Source: Sepiola atlantica (lineage: Eukaryota; Mollusca; Cephalopoda; Sepiida; Sepiolidae). From it: DNA of 64,000 bases. The position numbers were made by a program, and so were the translations under genes. The stretch lies in contig OY744531.1 in assembly GCA_963556195.1 (NCBI GenBank), positions 107,900,120 to 107,964,119 of the forward strand. Direction: 5' to 3'. Position 1 is the first letter of the stretch. Every line of letters begins with the position of its first letter. Shown one piece after another: positions 1-12,414 of this stretch. The notes under the pieces are model-generated. The model saw nothing but the letters and a program-made list of their open reading frames with translations, did no database searches and was not told where the DNA came from.

Positions 1-3000
1 AAAAATGTTGAAGATACACGAAAGTATTGAAAAATGTTGAAGATACACAAAAGTATTGAAAAATGTTGAAGATACACAAAAGTATTGAAAAATGTTGAAG
101 ATACACAAAAGTATTGAAAAATGTTGAAGATACACAAAAGTATTTTAAAATGTTGAAGATACACGAAAGTATTGAAAAATGTTGAAGATACACAAAAGTA
201 TTGAAAAATGTTGAAGATACACCAAAGTATTGAAAAATGTTGAAGATACACAAAAGTATTGAAAAATGTTGAAGATACACGAAATTATTGAAAAATGTTG
301 AAGATACACGAAAGTATTGAAAAATGTTGAAGATACACAAAAGTATTGAAAAATGTTGAAGATACACAAAAGTATTGAAAAATGTTGAAGATACACAAAA
401 GTATTGAAAAATGTTGAAGATACACAAAAGGATTAAAAAATGTGTAAGATACACAAAAGTATTGAAAAATGTTGAAGATACACAAAAGTATTGAAAAATG
501 TTGAAGATACACAAAAGTATTGAAAAATGTTGAAGATACACAAAAGGATTAAAAAATGTGTAAGATACACAAAAGTATTGAAAAATGTTGAAGATACACC
601 AAAGTATTGAAAAATGTTGAAGATACACAAAAGTATTGAAAAATGTTGAAGATACACCAAAGTATTGAAAAATGTTGAAGATACACAAAAGTATTACAAA
701 TGTTGAAGATACACCAAAGTATTAAAAAAACGTTGAAGATACACAAAAGTATTAAAAAATGTTGAAGATACACAAAAGTATTTTAAAATGTTGAAGATAC
801 ACAAAAGTATTGAAAAATGTTGAAGATACACAAAAGTATTGAAAAATGTTGAAGATACACAAAAGTATTAAAAAGCGTTGAAGATACACCAAAGTATTGA
901 AAAATGTTGAAGATACACAAAAGTATTAAAAAATGTTGAAGATACACAAAAGTATTAAAAAATGTTGAAGATACACGAAAGTATTGAAAAATGTTGAAGA
1001 TACACCAAAGTATTGAAAAATGTTGAAGATACACAAAAGTATTGAAAAATGTTGAAGATACACAAAAGTATTGAAAAATGTTGAAGATACACAAAAGTAT
1101 TGAAAAATGTTGAAGATACACAAAAGTATTGAAAAATGTTGAAGATACACAAAAATATTTTAAAATGTTGAAGATACACGAAAGTATTGAAAAATGTTGA
1201 AGATACACGAAAGTATTGAAAAATGTTGAAGATACACCAAAGTATTGAAAAATGTTGAAGATACACAAAAGTATTGAAAAATGTTGAAGATACACGAAAT
1301 TATTGAAAAATGTTGAAGATACACGAAAGTATTGAAAAATGTTGAAGATACACAAAAGTATTGAAAAATGTTGAAGATACACAAAAGTATTGAAAAATGT
1401 TGAAGATACACAAAAGGATTAAAAAATGTGTAAGATACACAAAAGTATTGAAAAATGTTGAAGATACACCAAAGTATTGAAAAATGTTGAAGATACACAA
1501 AAGTATTGAAAAATGTTGAAGATACACAAAAGGATTAAAAAATGTGTAAGATACACAAAAGTATTGAAAAATGTTGAAGATACACAAAAGTATTGAAAAA
1601 TGTTGAAGATACACAAAAGTATTGAAAAATGTGTAAGATACACAAAAGTATTGAAAAATGTTGAAGATACACAAAAGTATTGAAAAATGTTGAAGATCCA
1701 CAAAAGTATTGAAAAATGTTGAAGATACACAAAAGTATTGAAAAATGTTGAAGATCCACAAAAGTATTGAAAAATGTTGAAGATACACAAAAGTATTGAA
1801 AAATGTTGAAGATACACGAAAGTATTGAAAAATGTTGAAGATACACAAAAGTATTGAAAAATGTTGAAGATACACAAAAGTATTGAAAAATGTTGAAGAT
1901 ACACCAAAATATTGAAAAATGTTGAAGATACACAAAAGTATTACAAATGTTGAAGATACACCAAAGTATTAAAAAAATGTTGAAGATACACAAAAGTATT
2001 AAAAAATGTTGAAGATACACAAAAGTATTTTAAAATGTTGAAGATACACAAAAGTATTGAAAAATGTTGAAGATACACAAAAGTATTGAAAAATGTTGAA
2101 GATACACAAAAGTATTAAAAAGCGTTGAAGATACACCAAAGTATTGAAAAATGTTGAAGATACACAAAAGTATTAAAAAATGTTGAAGATACACAAAAGT
2201 ATTAAAAAATGTTGAAGATACACGAAAGTATTGAAAAATGTTGAAGATACACCAAAGTATTGAAAAATGTTGAACATACACAAAAGTATTGAAAAATGTT
2301 GAAGATACACAAAAGTATTGAAAAATGTTGAAGATACACAAAAGTATTGAAAAATGTTGAAGATACACAAAAGTATTGAAAAATGTTGAAGATACACAAA
2401 AGTATTTTAAAATGTTGAAGATACACGAAAGTATTGAAAAATGTTGAAGATACACGAAAGTATTGAAAAATGTTGAAGATACACCAAAGTATTGAAAAAT
2501 GTTGAAGATACACAAAAGTATTGAAAAATGTTGAAGATACACGAAATTATTGAAAAATGTTGAAGATACACGAAAGTATTGAAAAATGTTGAAGATACAC
2601 AAAAGTATTGAAAAATGTTAAAGATACACAAAAGTATTGAAAAATGTTGAAGATACACAAAAGGATTAAAAAATGTGTAAGATACACAAAAGTATTGAAA
2701 AATGTTGAAGATACACAAAAGTATTGAAAAATGTTGAAGATACACAAAAGTATTGAAAAATGTTGAAGATACACAAAAGGATTAAAAAATGTGTAAGATA
2801 CACAAAAGTATTGAAAAATGTTGAAGATACACAAAAGTATTGAAAAATGTTGAAGATACACAAAAGTATTGAAAAATGTGTAAGATACACAAAAGTATTG
2901 AAAAATGTTGAAGATACACAAAAGTATTGAAAAATGTTGAAGATCCACAAAAGTATTGAAAAATGTTGAAGATACACAAAAGTATTGAAAAATGTTGAAG

Positions 3001-4322
3001 ATCCACAAAAGTATTGAAAAATGTTGAAGATACACAAAAGTATTGAAAAATGTTGAAGATACACGAAAGTATTGAAAAATGTTGAAGATACACAAAAGTA
3101 TTGAAAAATGTTGAAGATACACAAAAGTATTGAAAAATGTTAAAGATACACCAAAATATTGAAAAATGTTGAAGATACACAAAAGTATTACAAATGTTGA
3201 AGATACACCAAAGTATTAAAAAAATGTTGAAGATACACAAAAGTATTAAAAAATGTTGAAGATACACAAAAGTATTTTAAAATGTTGAAGATACACAAAA
3301 GTATTGAAAAATGTTGAAGATACACAAAAGTATTGAAAAATGTTGAAGATACACCAAAGTATTGAAAAATGTTGAAGATACACAAAAGTATTGAAAAATG
3401 TTGAAGATACACAAAAGGATTAAAAAATGTGTAAGATACACAAAAGTATTGAAAAATGTTGAAGATACACAAAAGTATTGAAAAATGTTGAAGATACACA
3501 AAAGTATTGAAAAATGTGTAAGATACACAAAAGTATTGAAAAATGTTGAAGATACACAAAAGTATTGAAAAATGTTGAAGATACACAAAAGTATTAAAAA
3601 ATGTTGAAGATACACGAAAGTATTGAAAAATGTTGAACATACACAAAAGTATTGAAAAATGTTGAAGATACACAAAAGTATTGAAAAATGTTGAAGATAC
3701 ACAAAAGTATTGAAAAATGTTGAAGATACACAAAAGTATTGAAAAATGTTGAAGATACACAAAAGTATTTTAAAATGTTGAAGATACACGAAAGTATTGA
3801 AAAATGTTGAAGATACACGAAAGTATTGAAAAATGTTGAAGATACACCAAAGTATTGAAAAATGTTGAAGATACACAAAAGTATTGAAAAATGTTGAAGA
3901 TACACGAAATTATTGAAAAATGTTGAAGATACACGAAAGTATTGAAAAATGTTGAAGATACACAAAAGTATTGAAAAATGTTGAAGATACACGAAAGTAT
4001 TGAAAAATGTTGAAGATACACAAAAGGATTAAAAAATGTGTAAGATACACAAAAGTATTGAAAAATGTTGAAGATACACAAAAGTATTGAAAAATGTTGA
4101 AGATCCACAAAAGTATTGAAAAATGTTGAAGATACACAAAAGTATTGAAAAATGTTGAAGATACACGAAAGTATTGAAAAATGTTGAAGATACACAAAAG
4201 GATTAAAAAATGTGTAAGATACACAAAAGTATTGAAAAATGTTGAAGATACACAAAAGTATTGAAAAATGTTGACGATACACTAAAGTATAAATAAATGT
4301 TGATGATACACAAAAGTATTAA
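1..4322. repeat. 29-bp satellite array with 43-monomer higher-order period
   Basis: A tandem array of about 149 copies of an AT-rich 29-bp monomer with key motif GTTGAAGATACAC. It starts before the window, so its left end is unknown. Monomer variants (a version with GTGTAAG, one with GATCCAC, one with an AAATTATT ending) recur at a spacing of 1247 bp, which is 43 x 29, showing amplification of a higher-order unit. Because 29 is not a multiple of 3 and the minus strand lacks stops in the consensus, long minus-strand reading frames appear in all frames; these are a by-product of the repeat. Right-hand copies from about 4270 decay before the array stops. Confidence 0.97.
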
Positions 4323-4363
4323 AAAATCAAAGTGCTTAAGGTGTTCAAATGATGGAAACTAAC

Positions 4364-4404
4364 CCTAACCCGAACACTAACTCTAACTCTAACCCTAACC
4401 TCAA
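4364..4404. repeat. short interstitial telomere-like tract
   Basis: About 40 bp of CTAACCC, CTAACT and CTAACCT units close to the right edge of the 29-bp satellite. It is a small outlier of the large array that begins at 5366. Confidence 0.8.
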
Positions 4405-5365
4405 ATGATACTGTCCATGTCAAACAGTGGACGGCAGCGGAATCAGGCGATTGACTAAACTGATGAGTTTCGAAGGAGTTGGATCTATAAGGGTTGTAAA
4501 CTTTACCTTTCTCATATGTCTCTAACAGGCCTATACACTGTTACAAAAAACGATGATTTTGATCTGATGAGGCAACGAGAACATGGTATAACGAGAAAAC
4601 TCTAAAAAATTGCGACAGATGTGCTGCATCTGTTCTGAGTGGAACTTGCGATTTAATTCTTACGGGATCGTTATTAATTATAATTGAGATATCTGGTTAT
4701 TTATTTATTCGAATTATATCGCTAAGAGAGGAAGGAATAGAGACCGCATCTGATGTATATTGCTACATCTTTAAAGCAGGTTTTCTCTAATCGCTTCCAA
4801 CCAAAAGTTCTCTAATGGCCCGACTTCGTCAATCATGCCACATAGTTTCCATGTTCACTACATCCATTTCTACATTCTCACTGATTTAAAATTTGACTTA
4901 TTGAACTTTCTGGTACTTTCTCTGGCTATGGCCTTGAATGGACTCAATATCATCTAATATTCTGTGGTTGGCTTGGTTTCCTTGGTTTCGGATCGGGTAT
5001 TTTAGACGACGTAAATACACGATGTATATTATTAACTACGAGTCAGAACAGAAGTAAATGTGTAAAATGGCTGGAGTATCCCCTCCCCCGATCCCCTCCC
5101 CCGATCCCCTCCCCCTCAATCAGGCTTGTCCCTTCCAAGTATTCAGCACAGTACGAATCGGCCCCGATAAGAAGCATGGATTATAATAGAAATCTACAAG
5201 TAGTTTACTGTCTGTACGAGTCTCATTTTTTCACTTTGTGGTATTCTTTGTTTATTCTCGGCCCCATTGACTAAATTAATCGTTTGTTTAATTATATAAT
5301 TAATTAATAATTAGCAAAAGTGCAACGTTATACATAATATTTACTTCTGTAAAAATTTCTTTCAT
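4405..5365. other. no gene seen; unique-looking spacer
   Basis: No coding region is supported. It holds a C-rich triplication of CCCCTCCCCCGAT at about 5079-5116. A segment around 4971-5010 (GGATCGGGTATTTTAGACGA) recurs at 7419-7458 on the other side of the telomere-like array. Confidence 0.6.
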
Positions 5366-7389
5366 GAACCCTAACCCTAACCCTAACCTCTAACTCTAAC
5401 TCTAACCCTAACCCTAACCCTAACCCTAACCTCTAACTCTAACTCTAACCCTAACCCTAACCCTAACCTCTAACTCTAACTCTAACCTCTAACTCTAACT
5501 CTAACCCTAACCCTAACCCCTAACTCTAACCCTAGCTCTAATCCTAACTCTAACCCTAACTCTAACCCTAACTATAACTCTAACCCTAACTCTAACCCTA
5601 ACTCTAACCCTAACTCTAACCCTAACTCTAACCCTAACTCTAACCCTAACTCTAACTCTAACTCTAACCCTAACTCTAACCCTAACTATAACCCTAACTA
5701 TAACCCTAACTCTAACTCTAACCCTAACCCTAACCCCTAACTCTAACCCTAGCTCTAATCCTAACTCTAACCCTAACTCTAACCCTAACTATAACTCTAA
5801 CCCTAACTCTAACCCTAACTCTAACCCTAACTCTAACCCTAACTCTAACCCTAACTCTAACCCTAACTCTAACCCTAACTCTAACCCTAACTCTAACTCT
5901 AACTCTAACTCTAACCCTAACTCTAACCCTAACTCTAACCCTAGCTCTAATCCTAACTCTAACCCTAACTCTAACTCTAACTCTAACTCTAACCCTAACT
6001 CTAACCCTAACTATAACCCTAACTCTAACTCTAACCCTAACTATAACCCTAACTCTAACTCTAACCCTAACTATAACCCTAACCCTAACCCTAACTATAA
6101 CCCTAACCCTAACCCTAACTATAACCCTAACCCTAACTATAACCCTAACTATAACCCTAACTATAACTCTAACCCTAACTCTAACTCTAACCCTAACTAT
6201 AACCTCTAACTCTAACCCTAACTCTAACTCTAACCCTAACTATAACCCTAACCCTAACCCTAACTATAACCCTAACCCTAACCCTAACTATAACCCTAAC
6301 CCTAACTATAACCCTAACTATAACCCTAACTATAACTCTAACCCTAACTCTAACTCTAACCCTAACTATAACCTCAAACTCTAACCCTAACTCTAACTCT
6401 AACCCTAACTATAACCCTAACTCTAACTCTAACCCTAACTATAACCCTAACCCTAACTATAACCCTAACCCTAACCCTAACTATAACCCTAACCCTAACT
6501 ATAACCCTAACCCTAACTATAACCCTAACTATAACCCTAACTATAACTCTAACCCTAACTCTAACTCTAACCCTAACTATAACCTCTAACTCTAACCCTA
6601 ACTCTAACTCTAACCCTAACTATAACCCTAACCCTAACCCTAACTATAACCCTAACCCTAACCCTAACTATAACCCTAACCCTAACTATAACCCTAACTA
6701 TAACCCTAACTCTAACTCTAACCCTAACTATAACCCTAACCCTAACTATAACCCTAACCCTAACCCTAACTATAACCCTAACCCTAACCCTAACTATAAC
6801 CCTAACCCTAACTATAACCCTAACTATAACCCTAACTATAACTCTAACCCTAACTCTAACTCTAACCCTAACTATAACCTCTAACTCTAACCCTAACTCT
6901 AACTCTAACCCTAACTCTAACCCTAACTATAACTCTAACCCTAACTATAACCTCTAACTCTAACCCTAACTCTAACTCTAACCCTAACTATAACCCTAAC
7001 CCTAACTATAACCCTAACCCTAACCCTAACCCTAACTATAACCCTAACCCTAACCCTAACTATAACCCTAACCCTAACTATAACCCTAACTATAACCCTA
7101 ACTCTAACTCTAACCCTAACTCTAACTATAACCCTAACCCTAACCCTAACCCTAACTATAACCCTAACTCTAACTATAACCCTAACTATAACCCTAACTC
7201 TAACTCTAACTCTAACCCTAACTATAACCCTAACCCTAACCCTAACTATAACCCTAACTATAACCCTTACCCTAACTATAACCCTAACTCTAACTCTAAC
7301 CCTAACTATAACCCTTACCCTAACTATAACCCTAACCCTAACCCTAACCCTAACTATAACCCTAACTCTAACCCTAACTGTAACCCTAA
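5366..7389. repeat. telomere-like degenerate hexamer array
   Basis: About 2 kb made almost entirely of the hexamers CCCTAA, CTCTAA and CTATAA (TTAGGG, TTAGAG and TTATAG on the other strand), with occasional CCTCTAA slips. The variants are not random. Blocks such as CTATAACCCTAACCC repeat, and longer segments (for example around 5512-5570 and 5718-5780) are duplicated, so the array grew by local amplification. Non-telomeric DNA lies on both sides, so this is an interstitial or subtelomeric array, not a chromosome end. Confidence 0.95.
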
Positions 7390-8439
7390 TCAGAGAAATA
7401 TACAGTCGAAATGTAGTTGTCTTGGTTACCGGTTTTGGATCGGGTATTTTAGACGATGGTCGCGTCTTCAGGGATTGTCAAGCACCACACTAAACAATTA
7501 ATATTTGTGTAGCAAAATTGGGACGAGACCGGCTAGATAAAAACATATATGTTTAGAATGGGTCACCAGTTAGCAAGTGCTAACTTTGAACAATTGAATG
7601 TTGTTAATAAAAAGGAGAAACTGTAAATTAAAAATAAAACATTCATATAGAAAACAATTTTACAAAGATGTAAAATATAAACAATAAAGTTTGTCGAAGG
7701 TTGAAAAAGTTTTTTGCATATGAAAACGACACGAGCGTTTAATTTGTTTTCAAAGTTTTGTGTGTATGCATGTGTGTATGTGTGTTTATATACGTGGGTT
7801 AAGCTGTTATTGAGGGAAGACAGCAGGCGTGCTTAAAAAGTGGATGCTGTGGTGATTCTTATTGTTGTTGCTGTCTTCATCGAGAGCCGAGGCGAGCCGT
7901 TCTGTCGCAAGGAAGAAATCTGATTTCTTTTGACCAGTTCACTGTTTTTATAAAGTTTCATTTTGCACCTACCTGTTACCTTCAGATTAAAAACATGTGT
8001 GAACACTTTTCACTGAATTCAAACTCTGGCCAACATCTGTATGTACTTATTTTACTAGCAACTGAACGCAAGGTGATTCCCTTTTCAAGAAGAAAGAAAG
8101 AAAGAAAAAAGAGGAAGAAAAGGAAAGAAGAGGAGAGAGTAAGCCGAACGAATCTAGAAAGAAAAGGGGTAACTAAGCAGGCTAGCACTTTCCTCCAGGG
8201 GTTCACAAGATTTCTAGGGATACTTAGATGGCTGATGAAAGAGGTATTTTAAATAGCAATAGTTGCGGATTATGAAATTCAGTGCCTGTGCCTTCATAAA
8301 GTTGCTTTCATTATTGGTTTATAAAAAACGTATATCAAAATATAAGTAATAATTCAAAACGAAAAAAAGTAAATATAGAACTCGATGTGGTGCAGTTTGT
8401 GAAATCACATCTTGCTTCTTTTGCAGATGAAGTTGGTCT
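7390..8439. other. no gene seen; AT-rich spacer
   Basis: Short frames at about 7990-8250 come from a purine-rich GAAAGAAAGAAAA-type stretch (8089-8140) and have no recognisable domain. The region leads into the hAT transposase remnant. Confidence 0.55.
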
Positions 8440-8820
8440 TACTTTCCCGAATTGAGTGAAATGGAATTAAAATTGACTAGAAACGATTTCATTGTGAATG
8501 TGCACCTTCTTCCAGATAGTATGCAAGAAAAATTCTTACAGTTGGTAAACGACTCTGTTGCAAAAGATGCATTTGAAACACCTTCAGTTCTGGTCTAAAA
8601 TGAATGAAATTTACTCTGAAAGAATTTTGAACTCTTTACTGATGTTCTCTGTACTTACCTGTGTGAGCAAATATTTTCAACGCTGTTGAATATGAAAACT
8701 AAACATCAATCACAACTGAATGTCGATCATGACCCACAAGTGTGCCTGTCTAATACTGCTCCCCAAATTGAAGAACTTGTAACAAACAGGCACAAACCCC
8801 AAACTAAAGTTCATGATTGA
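8440..8820 (+). pseudogene. hAT-family transposase, C-terminal remnant
   Basis: Conceptual translation gives YFPELSEMELKLTRNDF, then LVNDSVAKDAFE, an in-frame stop, a damaged stretch, and after a frame change TYLCEQIFSTLLNMKTKH, LNVDHDPQVCLSNT and IEELV before a final stop. This is the layout of the C-terminal part of metazoan hAT transposases of the ZBED5/SPIN/Charlie type, whose hATC dimerisation region has the TYLCEQ-FS-LLN-IKTK signature. At least one nonsense codon and one frameshift make it non-functional. The upstream DDE core and BED zinc finger are not visible. The recognition is from family knowledge and was not searched. Confidence 0.8.
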
Positions 8821-9190
8821 TTGATACTTAAGAGAATATTGTTTCACTCCTGCTTGTGTAGCATCATTTTAAAACATTTGTAATACTGATGTTTCTTCGG
8901 AATAAGGTCTGAATCAAAATTTGAATAATTTCATAATATCCGTTGCAGAATTATTGTAGTATAATATGAGTTAGTCAATAAATTATCATTATGTTCGTTG
9001 TCACATTATTGAGGGTTCGGGAAGATGGTTTTATAACTATGGGGATACTTAACGGGGGGGGGGGGGGGGATACACGACCCTTAAATTTTCCATGTTCTTT
9101 ATCGATAGAAACATTCTTTCTGCCTCTTATTTGTTTGGTTTGTGGAAGAATGTTTACCCGAATACAAAAACGATCCCTTCAGCAAAGTCT

Positions 9191-9222
9191 ACTAACCCTA
9201 ACCCTAACCCTAACCCTAACCC
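9191..9222. repeat. interstitial telomeric repeat
   Basis: Five consecutive CTAACC-type hexamers bounded on both sides by TTCAGCAAA/TCTACT-like sequence, as if inserted into or copied within a short direct repeat. Confidence 0.85.
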
Positions 9223-9299
9223 TTCAGCAAACTCTACTCTCATCGTCAGTGCCTTCTACTTTTGCCGAGCGACTTACCATTAACTTCATCATGTAGTAC

Positions 9300-10000
9300 A
9301 CACATAACACTGTTTCAATTCGTCATTCCATGACATCCTGCAGTGATCATATACGTACGACTTGCTAGGAAGCAACGTCTCACCACTGCATCCTAATCCC
9401 CCCCCCCCCCCATCATCTCATCGTCTTCTTTCTTTCGTAAACGGTGCTGTTCCCATGATGGCAGCTTCTTTTTTTCCCCCCATACTTTGACCTCAAGACA
9501 CTTAATACTCCAGCAACACTGAAACATACCTAACCCTAACCCTCTTCACTCAAACCGAGGCTGCTTCATTTTCTTTCCTTCTCACGCTTTCGGCTTTTAG
9601 TTCTTTTATTTCAAACTAGTAGATTCACCCGGCGTTGCCCGGGTATCAAATATGTTGAATATAATCAATAAAATTTGGGAAAGGTATGAACCCCCTCCGC
9701 CCCTCCATTCATTCATGGATTAAATAGTGAAACTACTCGTTTTTTAACAATGTTTTTAGAAAACTTTTGTGTAGAAAAATGGTTCCCAGCATTAAATGAC
9801 CCTAAATGCCGTTAAACAAAATAAAACGCCGGAAGGAGAGCTTAGAGAAAAAAAATGCAGTCATGTTGGCATTTTTTTTTTTTAATAAGCTTTTAGCATT
9901 CTATTATTTTATTTTTAATTTCAATAAATATTCAATTAATAGTAAATAAAAAATTAATCCATGTTTTTACGTATATGTGAGAAAAGATTTATCTTGCTTT
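9300..10000. other. no gene seen; scattered repeat motifs
   Basis: Poly-C and poly-G runs, a short CCTAACCCTAACCCT tract near 9530, and at about 9626-9650 the segment CCCGGCGTTGCCCGGG. Degraded relatives of that last motif occur near 14420 and 27590, so it probably marks the end of an interspersed element. No coding capacity was found. Confidence 0.5.
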
Positions 10001-10002
10001 CA

Positions 10003-10275
10003 CAGCGGTAAGATGTGACACAAGGTCGGGAAAGAGGGATTTGAAAAGCCAGTGCCCTAGAGAATAAAGAGCACTCTGGCCGACAAAAAATGCCTGGGCA
10101 GCCCCGTCGGCATTTCCCGGTAGGGTGCCTCAGGCGATTAGCAATAAACTAACCCCTTCTCAAAGGGTGAGATGGCAAAGCCTGGGAGGGTGGACCTCCT
10201 AGAACTGCACAGAACAAAGTATCCATCAGAACAGATACTACACTTTGATCTTAGCCAAAAGGCCAAGAATTTATT
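10003..10275 (-). mobile_element. U2 snRNA-headed SINE, copy 1
   Basis: Read on the minus strand, the element starts with CCTTTTGGCTAAGATC, then AGTGTAGTATCTGTT, the 5' end of U2 snRNA including the GTAGTA branchpoint-pairing segment. One extra A (ATCAAAGTG) relative to canonical U2 is shared by most copies. A family-specific body follows (TAGGAGGTCCACC, CCTGAGGC, ACCGGG-ATGCCGAC, GGCCAGAGTGC) and a 3' part with GTCACATCTTAC. U2 stem-loops III/IV and the Sm site are not preserved, so it is not a working U2 gene. This copy lacks the internal CCGGTCTG hairpin segment seen in copies 2 and 3. Confidence 0.88.
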
Positions 10276-10419
10276 TAGGCTGGTGCATTCCTCGGAAACA
10301 TTCATTTCCATATTAAATGAAAATTACATCCCTCGGAATGCACCCCACCTTCGGCATAACGCCCGTTGTGGAAGGGGGGAAAGTGAGGGTCGGGGGTCTT
10401 TGTGATATTTTAAGAAAAC

Positions 10420-10640
10420 GCCCGTCGGCATTCCCCGGTAGGGACGCCTCAGGCGATAGCAATAAATAAACTAACCCCTTCTCAAAGGGTGAGAGGTAAA
10501 GCCTGGGAGGGTGGACCTCGCAGAACTGTGAAACCCACAGACCGGCGGAATCAAGTCCCGAAGGCCAAGACGGTACCGATCTGTAAGGTGCAGTATCCAT
10601 CGGAACAGATACTACACTTTGATCTTGGCCAAAAGACCAT
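10420..10640 (-). mobile_element. U2 snRNA-headed SINE, copy 2 (3'-truncated)
   Basis: Same family as the neighbouring copies. The U2-like head is at 10590-10636 in minus orientation, followed by the hairpin-forming CAGATCGGTACCG...CCGGTCTG segment, TCCACCCTCCCAGGC and the ACCGGGGAATGCCGACGG block. It stops there and lacks the GGCCAGAGTGC and GTCACAT portion present in copies 1 and 3. Confidence 0.87.
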
Positions 10641-10654
10641 TATTTAACACCTAC

Positions 10655-10985
10655 CCACAATAGGAGTATGTGACACAAGGTCGGAAAGTGGGATTTGAAA
10701 AGCCAGTGCCCGAGAAGGTGAGCACTCTGGCCATTAAAAATTGCCTGAGCAGCCCCGTCGGCATTCCCCGGTAGGGGCGCCTCAGGCAGTAAGCAATAAA
10801 CTTACTCCTCCCCAAAAAGGGGAAGCAAAGCCTGGGAGGGTGGACCTCCTAGAACTGCACAGGACAGACCCATAGACCGGCGTAAATCAAGCCCCGAAGG
10901 CCAAGACAATACCAGTCTATGGGGTGCAGTATCTATCAGAACAGATACTACACTTTGATCTTGGCCAAAAGACCAAGAAGTGCAA
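10655..10985 (-). mobile_element. U2 snRNA-headed SINE, copy 3 (near full length)
   Basis: The longest copy in this cluster. From the minus-strand 5' side it shows CTTGGTCTTTTGGCCAAGAT and GTGTAGTATCTG (U2 5' end), the CATAGACTGG...CCGGTCTATGG hairpin, TCTAGGAGGTCCACC, CTGAGGCGCCCC, ACCGGGGAATGCCGACGG, GGCCAGAGTGC, and an end near ACCTTGTGTCACAT. Three copies in about 1 kb in one orientation suggest local duplication or insertion into a favoured target. Confidence 0.9.
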
Positions 10986-11396
10986 AATCTTGTCTGATAG
11001 TTTTATTAATACAGAGCTTACAAAACATTTTTTGAATCATTTAAATCAGATTAATTTCCAATGTCATTGGTTTTGTTCAGAGAGCAACCGTAACCATTTA
11101 TAATTGATATGTGAACACACGCACACACATACTTTTTTCTTTATATATAGAGATTATTCTAATTTTCCATTTTTAACCATGTTTCTTCATTCGTTTTCTC
11201 CATTTGCTATTTTAAAAATATATTTATTTTTTCCATTCCTTTTGTTAACAAACATTTTATACAAGATTTATAAAATAACAGACAATAAATTTTGATACCA
11301 TTAACATATTTTATATATCATGTCATCAGGTTGAAAAACCAGATAAGCAATGCGAGATTTTGTTCAATAAATGAAACATTTTTTTTGTTTCATTTA

Positions 11397-11434
11397 AATC
11401 AAATATTTCGACATAAACATGTCTTCTTCAGTGG
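11397..11434 (-). ncRNA. hammerhead-ribozyme-like motif (weak stem I)
   Basis: On the minus strand: core CTGAAGA (11425-11431), a perfect 5-bp stem II GACAT/ATGTC with loop GTTT, then GAA, a minimal stem III A-TA-T, and U at the cleavage position. Stem I is only about two pairs (CA/TG), so activity is doubtful. The same GAAATATTT ending occurs in the motif at 43957. Confidence 0.45.
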
Positions 11435-11505
11435 TTACAGTGAGGTTTTTCGTTTTTATTCTTCTTTTTCATTGTCGAGACCTTCAAACGGCCAAGCCGA
11501 TCAGA

Positions 11506-11532
11506 GGGTTAGGTTTCGGGTTAGGGTTAGGG
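11506..11532. repeat. interstitial TTAGGG tract
   Basis: Short run of GGTTAG/TTAGGG units, one interrupted by GTTTCGG. It is one of several isolated telomere-type tracts in the first 30 kb. Confidence 0.75.
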
Positions 11533-12120
11533 TAAAACTCTTTGCAATGGGTACGAAGAATAATCTTTTATCTGGTTGAAATCTTTCATGCTCAGTCGAA
11601 AAGGCGTAGTCACGGTTCTAGGAGCGCATTCTTAACCGCATGAGATGTCATCCGGCGTACCACAGGGATCTGTTCTTGGTCCCACTTCTGTTTGTTGCAT
11701 ATATTAACGACATACATGCCAACTTAAAGAATGCCACACTTCTGAAATATGTAGAAGGCATTAAGGAGAGTAGAAAGTGACTAATTTGGGATTACTTTCA
11801 GCAGCCTCATAACTCTTGCTTCCCTTATTTTGTCCTCACACTCCATGAGCGATGTTTCTGACAAAGGGGGAAGAATTGCTGTTTTCTGGGTCAGAATCTA
11901 TCGATAACACTTATCATTGGCTGGGTTTTGACCTTGAAGTAGTATTTTTTTTTCTAGCTCCTTACATCAAGTGGCTTCATGCCTTGTCTGGAGCGATTTC
12001 CATAAAAAAAACTGTCACATCCTGAACTCTATAAATCTTTCTTGCAATCACAATGCACACAATGCAGCAACTGAATTTAGCTGTGTGCCCTCATCCGTGG
12101 GGAAATCCATCATCCACATA

Positions 12121-12135
12121 CCCTAACCCTAACCC
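12121..12135. repeat. interstitial telomeric repeat
   Basis: CCCTAACCCTAACCC embedded inside the broken LINE A copy, at the junction where reverse-transcriptase homology resumes. This suggests sequence added during repair or insertion. Confidence 0.7.
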
Positions 12136-12414
12136 AGCCAACCCAATAATATCAAAAAGTTTTCTTGTGAACGTGACCTGGACAATACTGTCGGCAGTGA
12201 TCTGCGTTGGACAAAGCACATCTCTAAAATTGTGAAGAAGGCCGAGAGTGTCTTGAAATCACTTAACAAGACCTTTGTTAGCCGCTCTCCAGCTATCTAT
12301 TTGAAACTGTGTACAGCTACGGTGTGACCACACTTAGAATGTGCATCTAGGACCCCTATCCTGCTGAGAACACTGACTGCCTGGAAACTGTTCTGTGATG
12401 TGCAACCAAGCAAA

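Noticed and set aside
1..4322. Many minus-strand open frames of up to 211 codons (FNTFVYLQHFSILLCIFNIF-type)
   Set aside because: They appear in all three frames of a 29-bp repeat whose length is not a multiple of three. Composition explains them; no start context or domain.
4461..4480. CTGATGAGTTTCGAAGG as a hammerhead
   Set aside because: Core-like boxes are present but stem II is about one pair, the base after GAA is G, and neither stem III nor stem I closes.
10003..10985. Functional U2 snRNA genes
   Set aside because: Only the 5' domain is U2-like. The Sm site and stem-loops III/IV are absent, and the shared extra A and common non-U2 body point to a SINE.
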